64,000 nt of DNA from Niallia taxi (GCF_004005475.1 NZ_RZTZ01000003.1:395325-459324); one strand, 5' to 3'; numbered from the stretch's first letter, positions 45,968 to 56,114 are shown. Numbers and translations: made by a program. Notes: generated from the sequence alone by a model not told the origin.

Positions 45968-47056
45968 TCATTCAAAGTTATTAAAAATGGTTTCGTAAGG
46001 AACAACACCATCACCGTTGTTCATTAATACGGAAATCATTCTGATGAAGAAAATAATAATAATTATAATCTTTATTATGTTTCTTGTACCGCTCTTATTT
46101 TGTAGTAAAATAAATCGCGGAAAAATAATTACTGACAAAAGTGAGAAGAGATAATTAAGGCGTATTACAAGAGTTGAGTATGGCAGAAAGCTATTTAATA
46201 TAAAATATAATAAGAAACATGATTCTATCCAGTCTAATTTCTCACCTCTATTCTTTTTTTGTTGCACAAATGTAAAAGTTACAATCCAGTAAAATAAATA
46301 GAAGATTTGATTTACTAAACTTCTATTGTTATCTGCTATAAAAACTGATCCAGTATATTTTTCTCCAAAGAATGCATTCATATTAAGAACTTGATTAAAA
46401 ATCAGCGATTTCAATTCTTCTGATAACAAGAAAAATGAGCATAAGCATACCCATAATAATATTTGATATACAGTCAGTCTTATTTTAATTACTTTAAAAA
46501 TAAATAGGGGTAAGAATACAATAGCACTCTTGTGCAATCCAATGGCCAATAAAATAATCAAAAAAGCAAAAATAATCTTCTTATATTTGTAAAACAAAAT
46601 TAATGCCAAAATGATTAATGATATTGAGCTAAACTGCCTAAATGTATTTAAACTAGAAAAATATGTGTATGATCCTAATAGAATTAATATTGATATATAT
46701 TTATAAGGTGAATACTTTTGAATTAGAAAATAAACTGCAATCATAAATATTGCTGAATTAAGAAATAATAAGAACTGGTAATCTAAACCAATATTTCTAA
46801 GTAAGTTACTAATAGAGAAATATAACCAGCCAAGTTCTAACTGTTTCTCGATACCACTCTCATAAATCCCTTGATATAAATCATAATCTGTACCTATGTT
46901 ATATCTAATACAAGCAATAATTAATAAGATAAAACACATTATTTTTGCATAAAATTTTTGACTAATTATTGTTTTATCATTTATACTAATAATTTCTTTA
47001 TCTGTATAAATTCCAATTATTAATAAAAATAAAAATAATACAATATAAAAAAGCAT
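45968..47056 (-). CDS. EpsG-family polysaccharide polymerase
   Basis: A 362-residue membrane protein with about ten helices and the EpsG pattern (CIRYNIGTDYDLYQGIYESG near residue 50, FRQFSSISLIILAL near 135, GLHKSAIVFLPLFIF near 178). Proteins of this group are Wzy-like polymerases that join repeat units outside the membrane. It overlaps the following GT2 frame slightly. Confidence 0.83.
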   Translation of the reverse strand: MLFYIVLFLFLLIIGIYTDKEIISINDKTIISQKFYAKIMCFILLIIACIRYNIGTDYDLYQGIYESGIEKQLELGWLYFSISNLLRNIGLDYQFLLFLNSAIFMIAVYFLIQKYSPYKYISILILLGSYTYFSSLNTFRQFSSISLIILALILFYKYKKIIFAFLIILLAIGLHKSAIVFLPLFIFKVIKIRLTVYQILLWVCLCSFFLLSEELKSLIFNQVLNMNAFFGEKYTGSVFIADNNRSLVNQIFYLFYWIVTFTFVQQKKNRGEKLDWIESCFLLYFILNSFLPYSTLVIRLNYLFSLLSVIIFPRFILLQNKSGTRNIIKIIIIIIFFIRMISVLMNNGDGVVPYETIFNNFE

Positions 47057-47099
47057 TATATTTTCCTCTTTGCTCCAAATTAATTAAAATAAAAATTAA

Positions 47100-48104
47100 T
47101 CAATTTCTAATTTTTTTAAAAACTAATATAAAATAAATATTAAGCGTACTAATTAAATTTTTACCTAAACCATCTAATCTTTCAATATATTTCTCTCCAA
47201 ACCTATCCAAAAAATAACTCTCGTTATTTTTTATAAATAAATTTTCTTTCCAATCAGGAAACAAATTATATATTTCGTTTCTGGTGCTCTTCATTTTTCT
47301 GTAAAAACCAAAAATATTAAATCGGTAATATTTAATTTGTCTATACATGTTAGACCACATCAGTAATTTTAGATATTGATAACAAAGACCATCATAATTT
47401 TTATTATTTAATGAATCTGTTTTTTTATAATAATCTTTAATATTATCTAAAACATCATAAATATCATTAATCTTATTATTAACAGTATTTAAAATTGAGC
47501 CTTCCCGATTTCTTCGATAATAATATAAGGGTTTATTTATGTATTTGTAATTCTTTATTTGACTGATTACTTTATACGTTACTCCAACGTCCTCATATAA
47601 TTTTCTTATAGGAAATTGTGTATTTTCAAACAATCTTTTATGGTAGATTTTATTCCATGCTGCTGGTTGAACAGTCCAAATTTCACTATCTTTTTCTATT
47701 CCTTTAATTATAGTGGTGCTTTCATCTGAATAGTAATCAAACCAGTCAAATATCACTAAATCTGGATCCTTTTCTACCTCATCTAGTGCAACTTCTAAAA
47801 AGTCCTCAGAAATTTTATCATCACTATCAATAAATGCTATGTATTCAAATCTAGCCTTTGTTAAGCCATAATTTCTAGCATCACCCAAGCCCCCATTGCT
47901 TTTTTCATAATAATGAAAGTTAGGAGTTTGCTCTGCAAATTTTCCTGCTAAAATACCCGAACCATCTGTTGAACCGTCATTTACTAATATAACTTCAAAT
48001 TTATTTTCATCTACTAACTTACTGCTTGTTATTAAAGAATTTAAACAATCTTCCAAATAATTTTCTACATTATAAATTGGAATTATTACACTTATACCTG
48101 TCAT
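47100..48104 (-). CDS. GT2-family glycosyltransferase
   Basis: A 334-residue GT-A enzyme (SVIIPIYNVENYLEDCL, VNDGSTDGS, GGLGDARNYG, FIDSDDK). LYEDVGVTYKVISQ resembles the acceptor region of its two paralogues. It follows the initiating sugar transferase, so it probably adds the second sugar of the repeat unit (inference from position). Confidence 0.85.
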   Translation of the reverse strand: MTGISVIIPIYNVENYLEDCLNSLITSSKLVDENKFEVILVNDGSTDGSGILAGKFAEQTPNFHYYEKSNGGLGDARNYGLTKARFEYIAFIDSDDKISEDFLEVALDEVEKDPDLVIFDWFDYYSDESTTIIKGIEKDSEIWTVQPAAWNKIYHKRLFENTQFPIRKLYEDVGVTYKVISQIKNYKYINKPLYYYRRNREGSILNTVNNKINDIYDVLDNIKDYYKKTDSLNNKNYDGLCYQYLKLLMWSNMYRQIKYYRFNIFGFYRKMKSTRNEIYNLFPDWKENLFIKNNESYFLDRFGEKYIERLDGLGKNLISTLNIYFILVFKKIRN

Positions 48105-48133
48105 AATTCAACCCCTGAATCATTTATTTATTA

Positions 48134-48817
48134 TTAATACGCACCCTTCTTTAGGGCTACTGAATAAAAACTTAGGAATACTATCTTAAGATCAAAGAAT
48201 AAAGATTTATTATATACATAATGTAATTCTAGATTTACTCTTTCCGGGTAACCTATATTACTTCTTCCACTAACCTGCCAAAAGCCAGTAACTCCAGGTT
48301 TTACGGATAAAAACAAGTCTTTTTTATCACCGTATTCATTTAATTCTTCGCTTATTACAGGTCTTGGGCCAACCAAACTCATATTTCCAATTAATATATT
48401 TATTAATTGGGGTAATTCATCAAGGCTAGTTTTTCTTAGGAATCTTCCAATTGATGTAATTCTAGGATCTTCATCAGGCTCAAGTTTGTAACTATTTTCT
48501 ATATACTTTTCATACAATGCTTTATTTGCAATTAACTTTTCTTCTGCATTTACAACCATTGATCGGAATTTATAAATGTAAAATTCCACACCATCTTTTC
48601 CAACTCTCTTTTGTTTAAAGAAAACAGGTCCTTTTTGATCACCGAACATATATAAAATGGTAATTAGCAAAAAAAGCGGAGCTGTAATTATTAATCCAGC
48701 TATTGAAGCGCAGACATCAAATATCCTTTTTGTTACTAGGTAATTATTACTAACCTCTAATGGTTTTAACCTTTCAATATTATAAACCGACTCATTCATT
48801 TTTGGAGATGATGACAT
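48134..48817 (-). CDS. Initiating sugar phosphotransferase (EpsL/WcaJ type)
   Basis: A 227-residue bacterial sugar transferase: one membrane helix (about 34-54), QKRVGKDGVEFYIYKFRSM, DPRITSIGRFLRKTSLDELP, the catalytic Asp-Glu pair, and GNMSLVGPRPV. It puts the first sugar-phosphate on undecaprenyl phosphate and so starts each repeat unit. Its short form lacks the N-terminal helices of WbaP-type enzymes. Confidence 0.9.
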   Translation of the reverse strand: MSSSPKMNESVYNIERLKPLEVSNNYLVTKRIFDVCASIAGLIITAPLFLLITILYMFGDQKGPVFFKQKRVGKDGVEFYIYKFRSMVVNAEEKLIANKALYEKYIENSYKLEPDEDPRITSIGRFLRKTSLDELPQLINILIGNMSLVGPRPVISEELNEYGDKKDLFLSVKPGVTGFWQVSGRSNIGYPERVNLELHYVYNKSLFFDLKIVFLSFYSVALKKGAY

Positions 48818-48860
48818 TCTATTACACCGCTTTCTTATTATTTAGGATTTAAAGAGTTTA

Positions 48861-49625
48861 TCAAAAGACTCCCAAAAACTTTTTTCTTTTAATTTGATAA
48901 GGAATTTCTTTAATAATTATATTATTAGTAATCACATTTTCGGAATTTTCCGCAAATAAATAAACATAGTCGGTCCCAAAGTCTTTCTCTATTATATCGA
49001 AAGCTTCATTTAGTTTAAATGTACGATTAATAGTGTTATGTGCATCAGATGCTACAAAATGAGTAAGATTATGTTCTATTAATTGATAAGCAAATTTTTT
49101 TATAGATTTCCCAAAATATCCGACTACACTGGCAGCTGTTACTTGAGTAAGAGCTCCATTATTAACTAAATTGTATAAAATAGATGGATTTTCAAGTAAC
49201 TCTTTATTTCTTTCTGGATGAACAATAATTGGAGTTAAACCCTCAGTTTGAATATCATATAGTAATCTTTCAGCATATCTTGGTACACTTGCTGTTGGAA
49301 ATTCGATAAACAAAAAATTGGAATTGGTAAGTGTTAGGATTTCTCCTTTTTGGTAATCTTCTAGGATCTCCCCAAAAATTCGATTTTCCTGCCCTGGAAG
49401 AATTTCAAGTGGAATATTTTCTTTCCTTAATAACCTATTAAGTTTGTCTACATTTTTTAGTATATCAACTTTCTTATTTTCGTATTTATTATTTCGGTGA
49501 TGAGGTGTAGCAATTATGGTCTTTATTCCTTCCTTTACTGCTTCCCTTGCCATTAATAAACTTTCTTCCGTAGTTACTGGACCATCATCTACACCCGGCA
49601 AAATATGACAATGAATATCAATCAT
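48861..49625 (-). CDS. Tyrosine-protein phosphatase, PHP type (YwqE/CpsB)
   Basis: A 254-residue metal-dependent phosphatase: MIDIHCHILPGVDDGP metal motif, IIATPHH near residue 40, VHPERN near 138 and SDAHN near 195. It removes phosphate from the C-terminal tyrosines of the neighbouring BY-kinase, setting polymer length and output. Confidence 0.9.
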   Translation of the reverse strand: MIDIHCHILPGVDDGPVTTEESLLMAREAVKEGIKTIIATPHHRNNKYENKKVDILKNVDKLNRLLRKENIPLEILPGQENRIFGEILEDYQKGEILTLTNSNFLFIEFPTASVPRYAERLLYDIQTEGLTPIIVHPERNKELLENPSILYNLVNNGALTQVTAASVVGYFGKSIKKFAYQLIEHNLTHFVASDAHNTINRTFKLNEAFDIIEKDFGTDYVYLFAENSENVITNNIIIKEIPYQIKRKKFLGVF

Positions 49626-49701
49626 AACTGTACACCCTTTTCCCCTCTAATTTCTTTAGCTCATATAATAGTATAAATATTACAATAAAACTCGAAATAT
49701 T

Positions 49702-50406
49702 TTAACTTGTTCCATAATAATAATAACTACCTTTTTTATCTATCTTCTTATTATTTAAGACGACTCCCAAAAGACGCCCGTTAGTAGCTGTTAAAAGTTC
49801 TTTTGTTTTTAGTAAATTTTCCTTTTCTGTTTTACCACTACTAACTACTAAAACACTACCCTGGCATAAATTCCCTAATATTTGTGCATCAGTAACGGCA
49901 AGTACAGGTGGGGTATCAAAAATAATTAAATCAAATTCCTCTAAAGCTCGTTCCATAAAATATTGCATTGATTTAGAACCTAGCAATTCAGACGGATTTG
50001 GTGGGATTGGACCACTTGGTAATACAAACAAATTACTCTCATCTGTTTTATTGACAGCTTCCATTAATTCTGTTTGGTTTGTTAATATTGATGTTAGGCC
50101 CGTTGTATTTGTTAATTTAAAAGTATAATGAACAGTTGGTTTCCTCAAGTCAGCATCTACTAATAAAACTGTTTTCCCTTGCTGGGCAAAAACAATAGCA
50201 AGATTTGCAGTTGTAGTTGATTTCCCTTCACCTGGTCCTGAAGAAGTAATCATTATAGACCGGATTTCTTCATCCACACTAGAGTATAAAATATTTGTAC
50301 GAATAGTACGATATTGCTCTGAGATAGGTGACTTGGGGTCAAATTTTGCCACTAGTTTTCTTTTACTATCTAACAGTCTTTTCTTTCCACTTGAACTTGT
50401 TGCCAA
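49702..50406 (-). CDS. BY-type tyrosine kinase (YwqD/EpsB/CpsD)
   Basis: A 234-residue bacterial tyrosine kinase with Walker A SGPGEGKST (about 56-64), Walker A' LLVDADLRKP, Walker B LIIFDTPPVLA and a C-terminal tyrosine cluster SYYYYG that is autophosphorylated. It needs the membrane modulator encoded one base upstream for activity. The split two-protein form is usual for Firmicutes. Confidence 0.92.
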   Translation of the reverse strand: MATSSSGKKRLLDSKRKLVAKFDPKSPISEQYRTIRTNILYSSVDEEIRSIMITSSGPGEGKSTTTANLAIVFAQQGKTVLLVDADLRKPTVHYTFKLTNTTGLTSILTNQTELMEAVNKTDESNLFVLPSGPIPPNPSELLGSKSMQYFMERALEEFDLIIFDTPPVLAVTDAQILGNLCQGSVLVVSSGKTEKENLLKTKELLTATNGRLLGVVLNNKKIDKKGSYYYYGTS

Positions 50407-51138
50407 TTAACTAGCACCTCTCATTCTTCCATTATTTTTTTCTCTTGTTTTAGCATCAAAATTTTCATCAATTGTTGTTATAGCACCAAGTACAGGTATT
50501 CCAAGCAATTTTTCAATATCCTGTTCGGTTTTCACAGTATTGTCTAAGTATTCAAGCAATAATGCTATAGCCACTCCGAGAAACAGGCCAATTACAGCAG
50601 CAATAGCTATATTTAACGGTGGATTTGGACTTATAGGCGACTTGTTTTCTTGATCATTTGCTAGTGGTAAAATTGTTACATTGTCTACATTCATTATCTC
50701 TTTTATTTCCTTCTCAAAAACTTCTGCAACCATATTAGCAATCTTTAATGCATTAACTGGATCTGTATCAATAACAGAAACAGTCATAATTTGAGAGTTT
50801 TGTGTACTTTCCACTGAGATATTATTGTTCAACTCCGAAACACTTATATCTAAGTTAAGTTCTTTTTTTACTTCATTAAGAATAGCTGCACTTTTTAATA
50901 TCACACTATAAGTACTAATTAACTGAACATTCGTTTGAACTTCATTATAATTATAAACAGATTGATCTTCTTTAGATTGATTAACAAGAATTTGCGTTGA
51001 CGATTTGTATTCAGGCGTTAATACAAAGTAGCTAATAACTCCACTTACAATCATTGCAATTAAAGTTACACTTATTATTAAAAGTATTCTTTTTCTTAAC
51101 GTCTGAAATAATTCTTTAATACTAATAGTTTCTTCCAT
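50407..51138 (-). CDS. Tyrosine-kinase modulator / chain-length regulator (YwqC/EpsA)
   Basis: A 243-residue Wzz-type protein with two helices (about 20-40 and 178-198), an external alpha-helical region between and the proline motif SPISPNPPLNIAIAA before helix 2. The cytosolic tail activates the kinase. It is the first gene of the operon; AGGAGG is six bases before the ATG. Confidence 0.9.
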   Translation of the reverse strand: MEETISIKELFQTLRKRILLIISVTLIAMIVSGVISYFVLTPEYKSSTQILVNQSKEDQSVYNYNEVQTNVQLISTYSVILKSAAILNEVKKELNLDISVSELNNNISVESTQNSQIMTVSVIDTDPVNALKIANMVAEVFEKEIKEIMNVDNVTILPLANDQENKSPISPNPPLNIAIAAVIGLFLGVAIALLLEYLDNTVKTEQDIEKLLGIPVLGAITTIDENFDAKTREKNNGRMRGAS

Positions 51139-51172
51139 AGCTTCCTCCTATAAAAATATAAAAACATGAATT

Positions 51173-51204
51173 ATTATACCATAATTAATTGCTAAATTTG
51201 TCGA
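51173..51204 (-). promoter_or_regulatory. Probable promoter of the large EPS operon
   Basis: On the minus strand an extended -10 box TGGTATAAT (51178-51173) with TCGACA as a possible -35 at a long 20-base spacing. The extended TGN may compensate. Confidence 0.5.
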
Positions 51205-51291
51205 TTCTTGACATACTTTTAGTAGATTGCTTACATTTGCTCTTTTACTTTATCAAGGATTTTGTTATTTTAATAGTATTAATTTAAACTT

Positions 51292-51325
51292 GGGAAATTT
51301 TTCCCTAAAAATACAGGGATTTCCC
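51292..51325. promoter_or_regulatory. Nested inverted repeat between the EPS operon and the SGNH gene
   Basis: GGGAAAT pairs with ATTTCCC, and inside it TCCCT pairs with AGGGA. It lies in the divergent region and may be an operator or RNA hairpin; no known regulator motif fits. Confidence 0.4.
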
Positions 51326-51379
51326 TTTCATTTTCTTTTTTACATAATTAAAATATCCTAATTTTGTTTGGAGGTTATA

Positions 51380-52156
51380 ATGAAAACTTTAATAGTCACC
51401 TTTCTTGCTTTAATACTTGCAGCTGTTCTTGTATTTGGTAATATTCATTGGAATTCCAAAAGTCCTGAACAAGCTTCTACTCCAGCTGTCACCAATTCAG
51501 TAAATAATACAGACCATGAGCCTGAAATAGACACGGATTTTTATTTGGAGCTTGCTGCTAAATGGCCAGAGAAAGCTAGGGAACAATTAAAAAACAAATT
51601 AAATAGCCATAAAACATTCAAAATTGTGTTGCTTGGCTCTAATTCAATCGGCAGTGATACTTTAGGTTTGAATGATAAGTTAAAAGAAGCTCTTTTTAAA
51701 AAATATGAAAAACATGTAGAGCTAGAAAGTATTGTTTATGAAAACACAACTACTGATTATGTACTTAATCATGAAAGTGAAAAGCTAGTTGATTTAAAAC
51801 CTGATATGGTTATTTTTGAACCGTTTCTTTTAAATGATAATAATATCGTAGCAATCCCTGACACTATATCAAATATTTCCTCCATTATAGAAAAAACAAC
51901 TGCGGCTCTGCCTGATGTTACATTTATTTTGCAACCGCCAAATCAAATATATGATGCAAATCTATATCCTATGCAAGTCGCTGCATTGCAAGAATATGCA
52001 GCTGATCAAAACCTTACATATTTAAATCATTGGGAAGTTTGGCCAGCAGGTAATGATATTACAGTAAACGATTATTTGAATGCTGATGCACGACCTAATG
52101 ACTCTGGATTTAAGCTTTGGAGCGATTATCTCTCTGAGTATCTTATTTCTAAATAG
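51380..52156 (+). CDS. SGNH/GDSL-like secreted protein with atypical catalytic residues
   Basis: ATG 51380 has GGAGG five bases upstream; 258 residues. Residues 1-20 form a signal peptide or anchor. The block I region reads VLLGSNSIGSDT (S89 at the nucleophile place), ILQPPNQIYD follows, and at the usual D-x-x-H-P-N position the sequence is DARPNDSGFKLW, so the catalytic His is not where expected. It lies beside and divergent from the EPS operon and could act on exported polymer as an esterase or only bind it. Confidence 0.65.
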   Translation: MKTLIVTFLALILAAVLVFGNIHWNSKSPEQASTPAVTNSVNNTDHEPEIDTDFYLELAAKWPEKAREQLKNKLNSHKTFKIVLLGSNSIGSDTLGLNDKLKEALFKKYEKHVELESIVYENTTTDYVLNHESEKLVDLKPDMVIFEPFLLNDNNIVAIPDTISNISSIIEKTTAALPDVTFILQPPNQIYDANLYPMQVAALQEYAADQNLTYLNHWEVWPAGNDITVNDYLNADARPNDSGFKLWSDYLSEYLISK

Positions 52157-52188
52157 CGAGCTTAAAGCTCGCTATTATCGACTTTTTT
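52152..52188 (+). terminator. Terminator of the SGNH gene
   Basis: AATAGCGAGCTT pairs with AAGCTCGCTATT, overlapping the stop codon, with T-rich sequence after. Confidence 0.8.
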
Positions 52189-52693
52189 GTTCTATATAAC
52201 GCACGTTTTGTTTTATAATAACATCATAAAAACCTTTCGTAAATAGAATTTTTGTAAATTTATTCTCAGTTTTTCTTCTATTTTATGTAAACGCTTCCTA
52301 GTTTCTTCTATTATATATACAACTATTTAAATGATGTTTATATAAACATATCACTATTTTTTTCTGAGCGCTGCTATGTTACACAAATATAACTTTATCC
52401 TCACTTTCTCGTTATACTCCCACATAAAATGTAATTCATTAATAAATTTTTTTATAAAAACCTTACATTTAGGTTTGTAGTCTGAAATACTTGGGTATTT
52501 AGTCATTATTATATTATTTTCTTAATCTATTCAAGAAATAAAAGAGGTGGTAAACAGGACTTTAATCATAAGAATAACCTTTCTTTAATGTCCTTTGAAG
52601 CGTTATCGATTAGGACGTTTTTTATACGATATATCTCAGTTTAAAAATTCTTAAAATCAAAAAATACAAATAAAAGTATCGTGAGGGGCAAAA
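52189..52693. other. Intergenic region before the chemoreceptor
   Basis: About 500 AT-rich bases. I see no gene and no defensible promoter; a sigma-D promoter would be expected for a chemoreceptor, but none fits well. Confidence 0.3.
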
Positions 52694-54373
52694 ATGGGAA
52701 TTAGAAGAAAAGTGTTTATTGGGTTTGGTGCAATATTATTGTTTATTATAGGGTTTGCGGTAGTCGGTTACTGGGGGAATGATCGTGCCGATGATCAGAT
52801 GACCAAATTGATTGATAAAGATTATAAGCTTGTTTCTTTAGCAAATACCCTTGAGGAAAATTTATCGCAACGTGTCATTATGGCTCGTGGTTATGTGTTA
52901 TATGGTGATGAAAACTATAAAGCTCAGTTTGCTGAGAATGCAAAAGAATCTGCTGTTTTAATGGAGGAAATGGAAAATTTAATAGGAGATAATGCGGATT
53001 ATGCAGATGCTGTGGCTAAAACGGAAAAATGGAATAATCTTATTACCGACCAAGTAATTCCTGCATATGAAGAGGGCGGTTTCGATGCGGCAATTCCGTT
53101 AATGGAACAATATTGCCAAGTTTGGTCGTCAGATGCAATGGATGCTTGGGACAAGATTAAGAATTCAGTAGATCAGCAACTAACGAATACTGGTGATAAC
53201 ATCATTTCTGAGAATCATGCCCAGAAGAATGTATTTATGGTTATGGCGGTCTTGACGGCTGTTATAGCGCTTGCTGTAGCAGCTTGGTTAATCTATACGG
53301 TTGTTAAACCAATTAAAGTAATTGAAGGAAGGCTTACACAAATCAGTGATAATGATTTATCTGGTGAACCACTTCATTTCAATAGCAGAGATGAGTTCCA
53401 GCAGCTGGCCATTGCTGTTAATACAATGGTCGCAAGCTTAGTTGGCATGATTGACCGCATTAAAACGACAGAAGGTAGATTATTAGATACTTCGAGTCAA
53501 TTGCTCACAGCAAGACAGGATTTAGAGGCACAATCAAGGGGAATTTTAGAATCATTTGAACAAGTAACAACTGGTTCTTTACTTCAAAAGGATACTGCTA
53601 ATGATATGGCAGCTACGATGGCTGAAGGGGCAAAAGGCATTGAACTTATTGCAAGCTCATCGTTATCTGTCGCTGATTATTCTATACGTGTGAATGACGC
53701 TGCTAATGAAGGCAATAAAGTTATCCAAAATACTTTGGATGAGTTAAAAGGTCTTAACACAACTGTCACTGAAACAGTATCTGTTATGGAAAACCTGGGA
53801 GAAAGAACGAACAGAATTGGCGCGATTTCGGAGGTTATCACTAATATTGCTGAGCAAACCAACCTGCTTGCTCTTAATGCGACAATTGAAGCAGCAAGAG
53901 CTGGTGAGCACGGTAAAGGGTTTGCTGTTGTTGCGACAGAGGTTAGAAAGCTGGCGGAGAACTCGAAGGAATCTGCAAAGGAAATTGCTGATTTGATTCA
54001 AGCAGTTAAACATGATACAGAAACTGCGGTCACTTCGACTCTTAAAAGTAAAAGTGAAATGGAAAGCAGCTTGTTCTCTGCTAATAATGCTGGACTAGCC
54101 TTTAAAAACATTCTTGCTTCCATTGAAAATATTGTTGCTCAAATTCAAGAAATATCCACTACTTCTGAAGAGCTATCTGCAAGTGTTGAGGAAATAACAG
54201 CCTCTTCTGAAGAATTAGCTGCAATCGCAAGTGAAAATGTGGACCATGTTAATGCTGTCGCTTCTGCTTCTGAAAGCCAAACTACAACTAATGAACAAGT
54301 CGGCAGATTGATTAATGAGCTTAATGAGATGTCAAAAGAGCTCAATGATACGATGGACAAATTTAAACTGTAA
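52694..54373 (+). CDS. Methyl-accepting chemotaxis protein
   Basis: A 559-residue transmembrane chemoreceptor: helix 1 (about 8-28), a four-helix-bundle sensor (about 30-175), helix 2 (about 182-205), HAMP (about 206-260) and a methyl-accepting coiled coil whose tip is [20 protein letters not shown]. It signals through CheW/CheA to the flagellar motor. GTGAGGGG precedes the ATG. The ligand is unknown. Confidence 0.88.
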   Translation: MGIRRKVFIGFGAILLFIIGFAVVGYWGNDRADDQMTKLIDKDYKLVSLANTLEENLSQRVIMARGYVLYGDENYKAQFAENAKESAVLMEEMENLIGDNADYADAVAKTEKWNNLITDQVIPAYEEGGFDAAIPLMEQYCQVWSSDAMDAWDKIKNSVDQQLTNTGDNIISENHAQKNVFMVMAVLTAVIALAVAAWLIYTVVKPIKVIEGRLTQISDNDLSGEPLHFNSRDEFQQLAIAVNTMVASLVGMIDRIKTTEGRLLDTSSQLLTARQDLEAQSRGILESFEQVTTGSLLQKDTANDMAATMAEGAKGIELIASSSLSVADYSIRVNDAANEGNKVIQNTLDELKGLNTTVTETVSVMENLGERTNRIGAISEVITNIAEQTNLLALNATIEAARAGEHGKGFAVVATEVRKLAENSKESAKEIADLIQAVKHDTETAVTSTLKSKSEMESSLFSANNAGLAFKNILASIENIVAQIQEISTTSEELSASVEEITASSEELAAIASENVDHVNAVASASESQTTTNEQVGRLINELNEMSKELNDTMDKFKL

Positions 54374-54390
54374 TACACTCAAAATAGGAA

Positions 54391-54413
54391 GGCCGCTGAT
54401 AAGCGGCTTTTTG
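54391..54413 (+). terminator. Terminator of the chemoreceptor gene
   Basis: GCCGCT pairs with AGCGGC over a four-base loop, then five Ts. Confidence 0.85.
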
Positions 54414-54526
54414 CTATTTATCTCAAGTTCATTTACAGAAAAAAAAACAACATAATTAACAATAATTGAACGCGCTTACTTTTGATAATATAATAAATAT
54501 AAATATCTTACTTAGAGGAAACGGAG

Positions 54527-54838
54527 ATGCACTTTATGCAAAATGTTAAAGGGTTACCATATCAAGACGTAAAAATCAGCAACTTAAGCTCCTTCGATGG
54601 TTATCAAATAAATTTCCGCATTAATGATCATCTATATCAGTTTCTAGTGGGAAACAAAAAGAGGCCATTCCCTTTAAACGTTATGCATATTTTTAAAGAA
54701 AAGGATATTTGTATTTTTTGCAATAAGACAATTTATCCTTACCCTGCCGGACAGCAGATCTGCCTTGCATTCCAAAAGCAATTGCCTTCTTTGCTCAATC
54801 ATTTTCAGACTAGTTATCCTAATGACTTTATTGCTTAA
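54527..54838 (+). CDS. Hypothetical protein (103 aa)
   Basis: A small soluble protein with no recognised family. Two cysteines lie close together in IFCNK and QQICLAF but no full metal motif is seen. AGAGGAAACGGAG precedes both the ATG at 54527 and a second ATG three codons on, so the exact start is open. Single-gene unit. Confidence 0.5.
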   Translation: MHFMQNVKGLPYQDVKISNLSSFDGYQINFRINDHLYQFLVGNKKRPFPLNVMHIFKEKDICIFCNKTIYPYPAGQQICLAFQKQLPSLLNHFQTSYPNDFIA

Positions 54839-54865
54839 GGAGGGAGACTCCCCCTCCTATTTTTA
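54838..54865. terminator. Bidirectional terminator
   Basis: AGGAGGG pairs with CCCTCCT; ATTTTTATT follows on the plus strand. It lies between convergent genes. Confidence 0.75.
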
Positions 54866-55732
54866 TTGCAGTTCTATCCACTTAGAAGATATATAGATAC
54901 CCTCTCCCCCAACCTCCAAATTTTGTATTTTATTATGACTATCCACATTAAAACGGGAGATAATTTCAGATGTAGCTTTCATCGCATGACCTTGTTCAAA
55001 TATTAGGCTTGTGCTGGCTGGATCTATTAATCTGTGTTTATGTAGATAGCCTGTCAATGCTCCACTAGCTGTGCCTGTTGCACTTTCTTCGTTAATATCA
55101 TAGAGTGGTGCGAAATTACGGCAAAAGGCTGTTGCCTTTGTATTAGTATCTAATGTAAAGACGTGGTAGCCCACAACTTGATGCTTTGCACTTATTTCTT
55201 CAATTTTATAAAAGTCCGGCTGCAGGCTTTGCAGCACTTCATTATTTTTGATTGGAATCAGGATATCCTTTAGGCCTGTTGAGACAACTTCAATTGGCAG
55301 GTCATCCATAATATCTGTCTCTGAAATGTTAAGTGACAGGGCAATATCCTTTTTGTCCAACTGTTGGCTGAATTCAGGATTATTCTGTGTGAGAAATACC
55401 TTTTCTCCTTCCACTCTTACTGGTAGAATGCCAGCTTTTGTTTCAATTGTGAAGCTGCCTTTGTTTATGATATTTTTTTGTACCAAAAGGGCAAAGCTTG
55501 CGATTGTGGCATGACCGCATAAATCTACTTCTGCTGCTGGTGTGAAGTATCTAATTTTATAATCAGCTGCTGCGGAGCTTTGAATAAAAGCAGTTTCAGA
55601 TAATCCCATTTCGGTAGCGATGTACTGCATATCACCGGCACTCAGTCCGTCTCCCGCTACTACAACTCCGGCAGGATTGCCTCCTGCTTTGTTTTTCGTA
55701 AAGGCATTTACTACAAATACTTGTATGTTCAT
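54863..55732 (-). CDS. PhzF-family isomerase-like protein
   Basis: A 289-residue protein of the PhzF/YddE family: VVNAFTKNKAGGNPAGVV at the start, GLSETAFIQ with the conserved Glu near residue 47, FTPAAEVDLCGHATIAS and EESATGTASGALTGYL. These proteins have two diaminopimelate-epimerase-like domains; most outside phenazine loci, including B. subtilis YfhB, have no known substrate. No phenazine genes are nearby. Single-gene unit. Confidence 0.88.
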   Translation of the reverse strand: MNIQVFVVNAFTKNKAGGNPAGVVVAGDGLSAGDMQYIATEMGLSETAFIQSSAAADYKIRYFTPAAEVDLCGHATIASFALLVQKNIINKGSFTIETKAGILPVRVEGEKVFLTQNNPEFSQQLDKKDIALSLNISETDIMDDLPIEVVSTGLKDILIPIKNNEVLQSLQPDFYKIEEISAKHQVVGYHVFTLDTNTKATAFCRNFAPLYDINEESATGTASGALTGYLHKHRLIDPASTSLIFEQGHAMKATSEIISRFNVDSHNKIQNLEVGGEGIYISSKWIELQ

Positions 55733-55867
55733 CTTTTTATACCTCTCTTTAGTTATCTTTCCTGTATGCTCGTTAGCTTCTATTTTAGATTGTTTTTGAT
55801 TTATTCACTACCTTGAAGACACCAATTTGTTATTTTGTTATTATTATCTTTAACCTTAAGGAGATAG

Positions 55868-56083
55868 GTGGTCGCGTTATTATATGACAAACCTAAAAAG
55901 GCATTCTTACACAATGACCTACTAGCATATGAAAGTGAAGAAAATGATAAACAGCTCATCTATCATTTCAAAAAAGGATATGTGACTGTTTTAGGGGAAT
56001 ATTCAAGATACTATGACAATGAAGTGGACAAAGCCTATATTATTAGATTGTCATTTCAGTTCAAAAGAGCATTTTACGAGTAG
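55868..56083 (+). CDS. Hypothetical protein (71 aa)
   Basis: A GTG start at 55868 follows AGGAGA closely. The soluble, mixed-charge product (ends RLSFQFKRAFYE) has no recognised family. It is 31 bases upstream of the next gene and probably co-transcribed with it. Confidence 0.45.
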   Translation: MVALLYDKPKKAFLHNDLLAYESEENDKQLIYHFKKGYVTVLGEYSRYYDNEVDKAYIIRLSFQFKRAFYE

Positions 56084-56114
56084 ATTAAATTCTAAAAAAA
56101 GAAGGTGTAATACT

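Noticed and set aside
52189..52693. Sigma-D promoter for the chemoreceptor
   Set aside because: GATATAT near 52635 has no TAAA box at the right distance.
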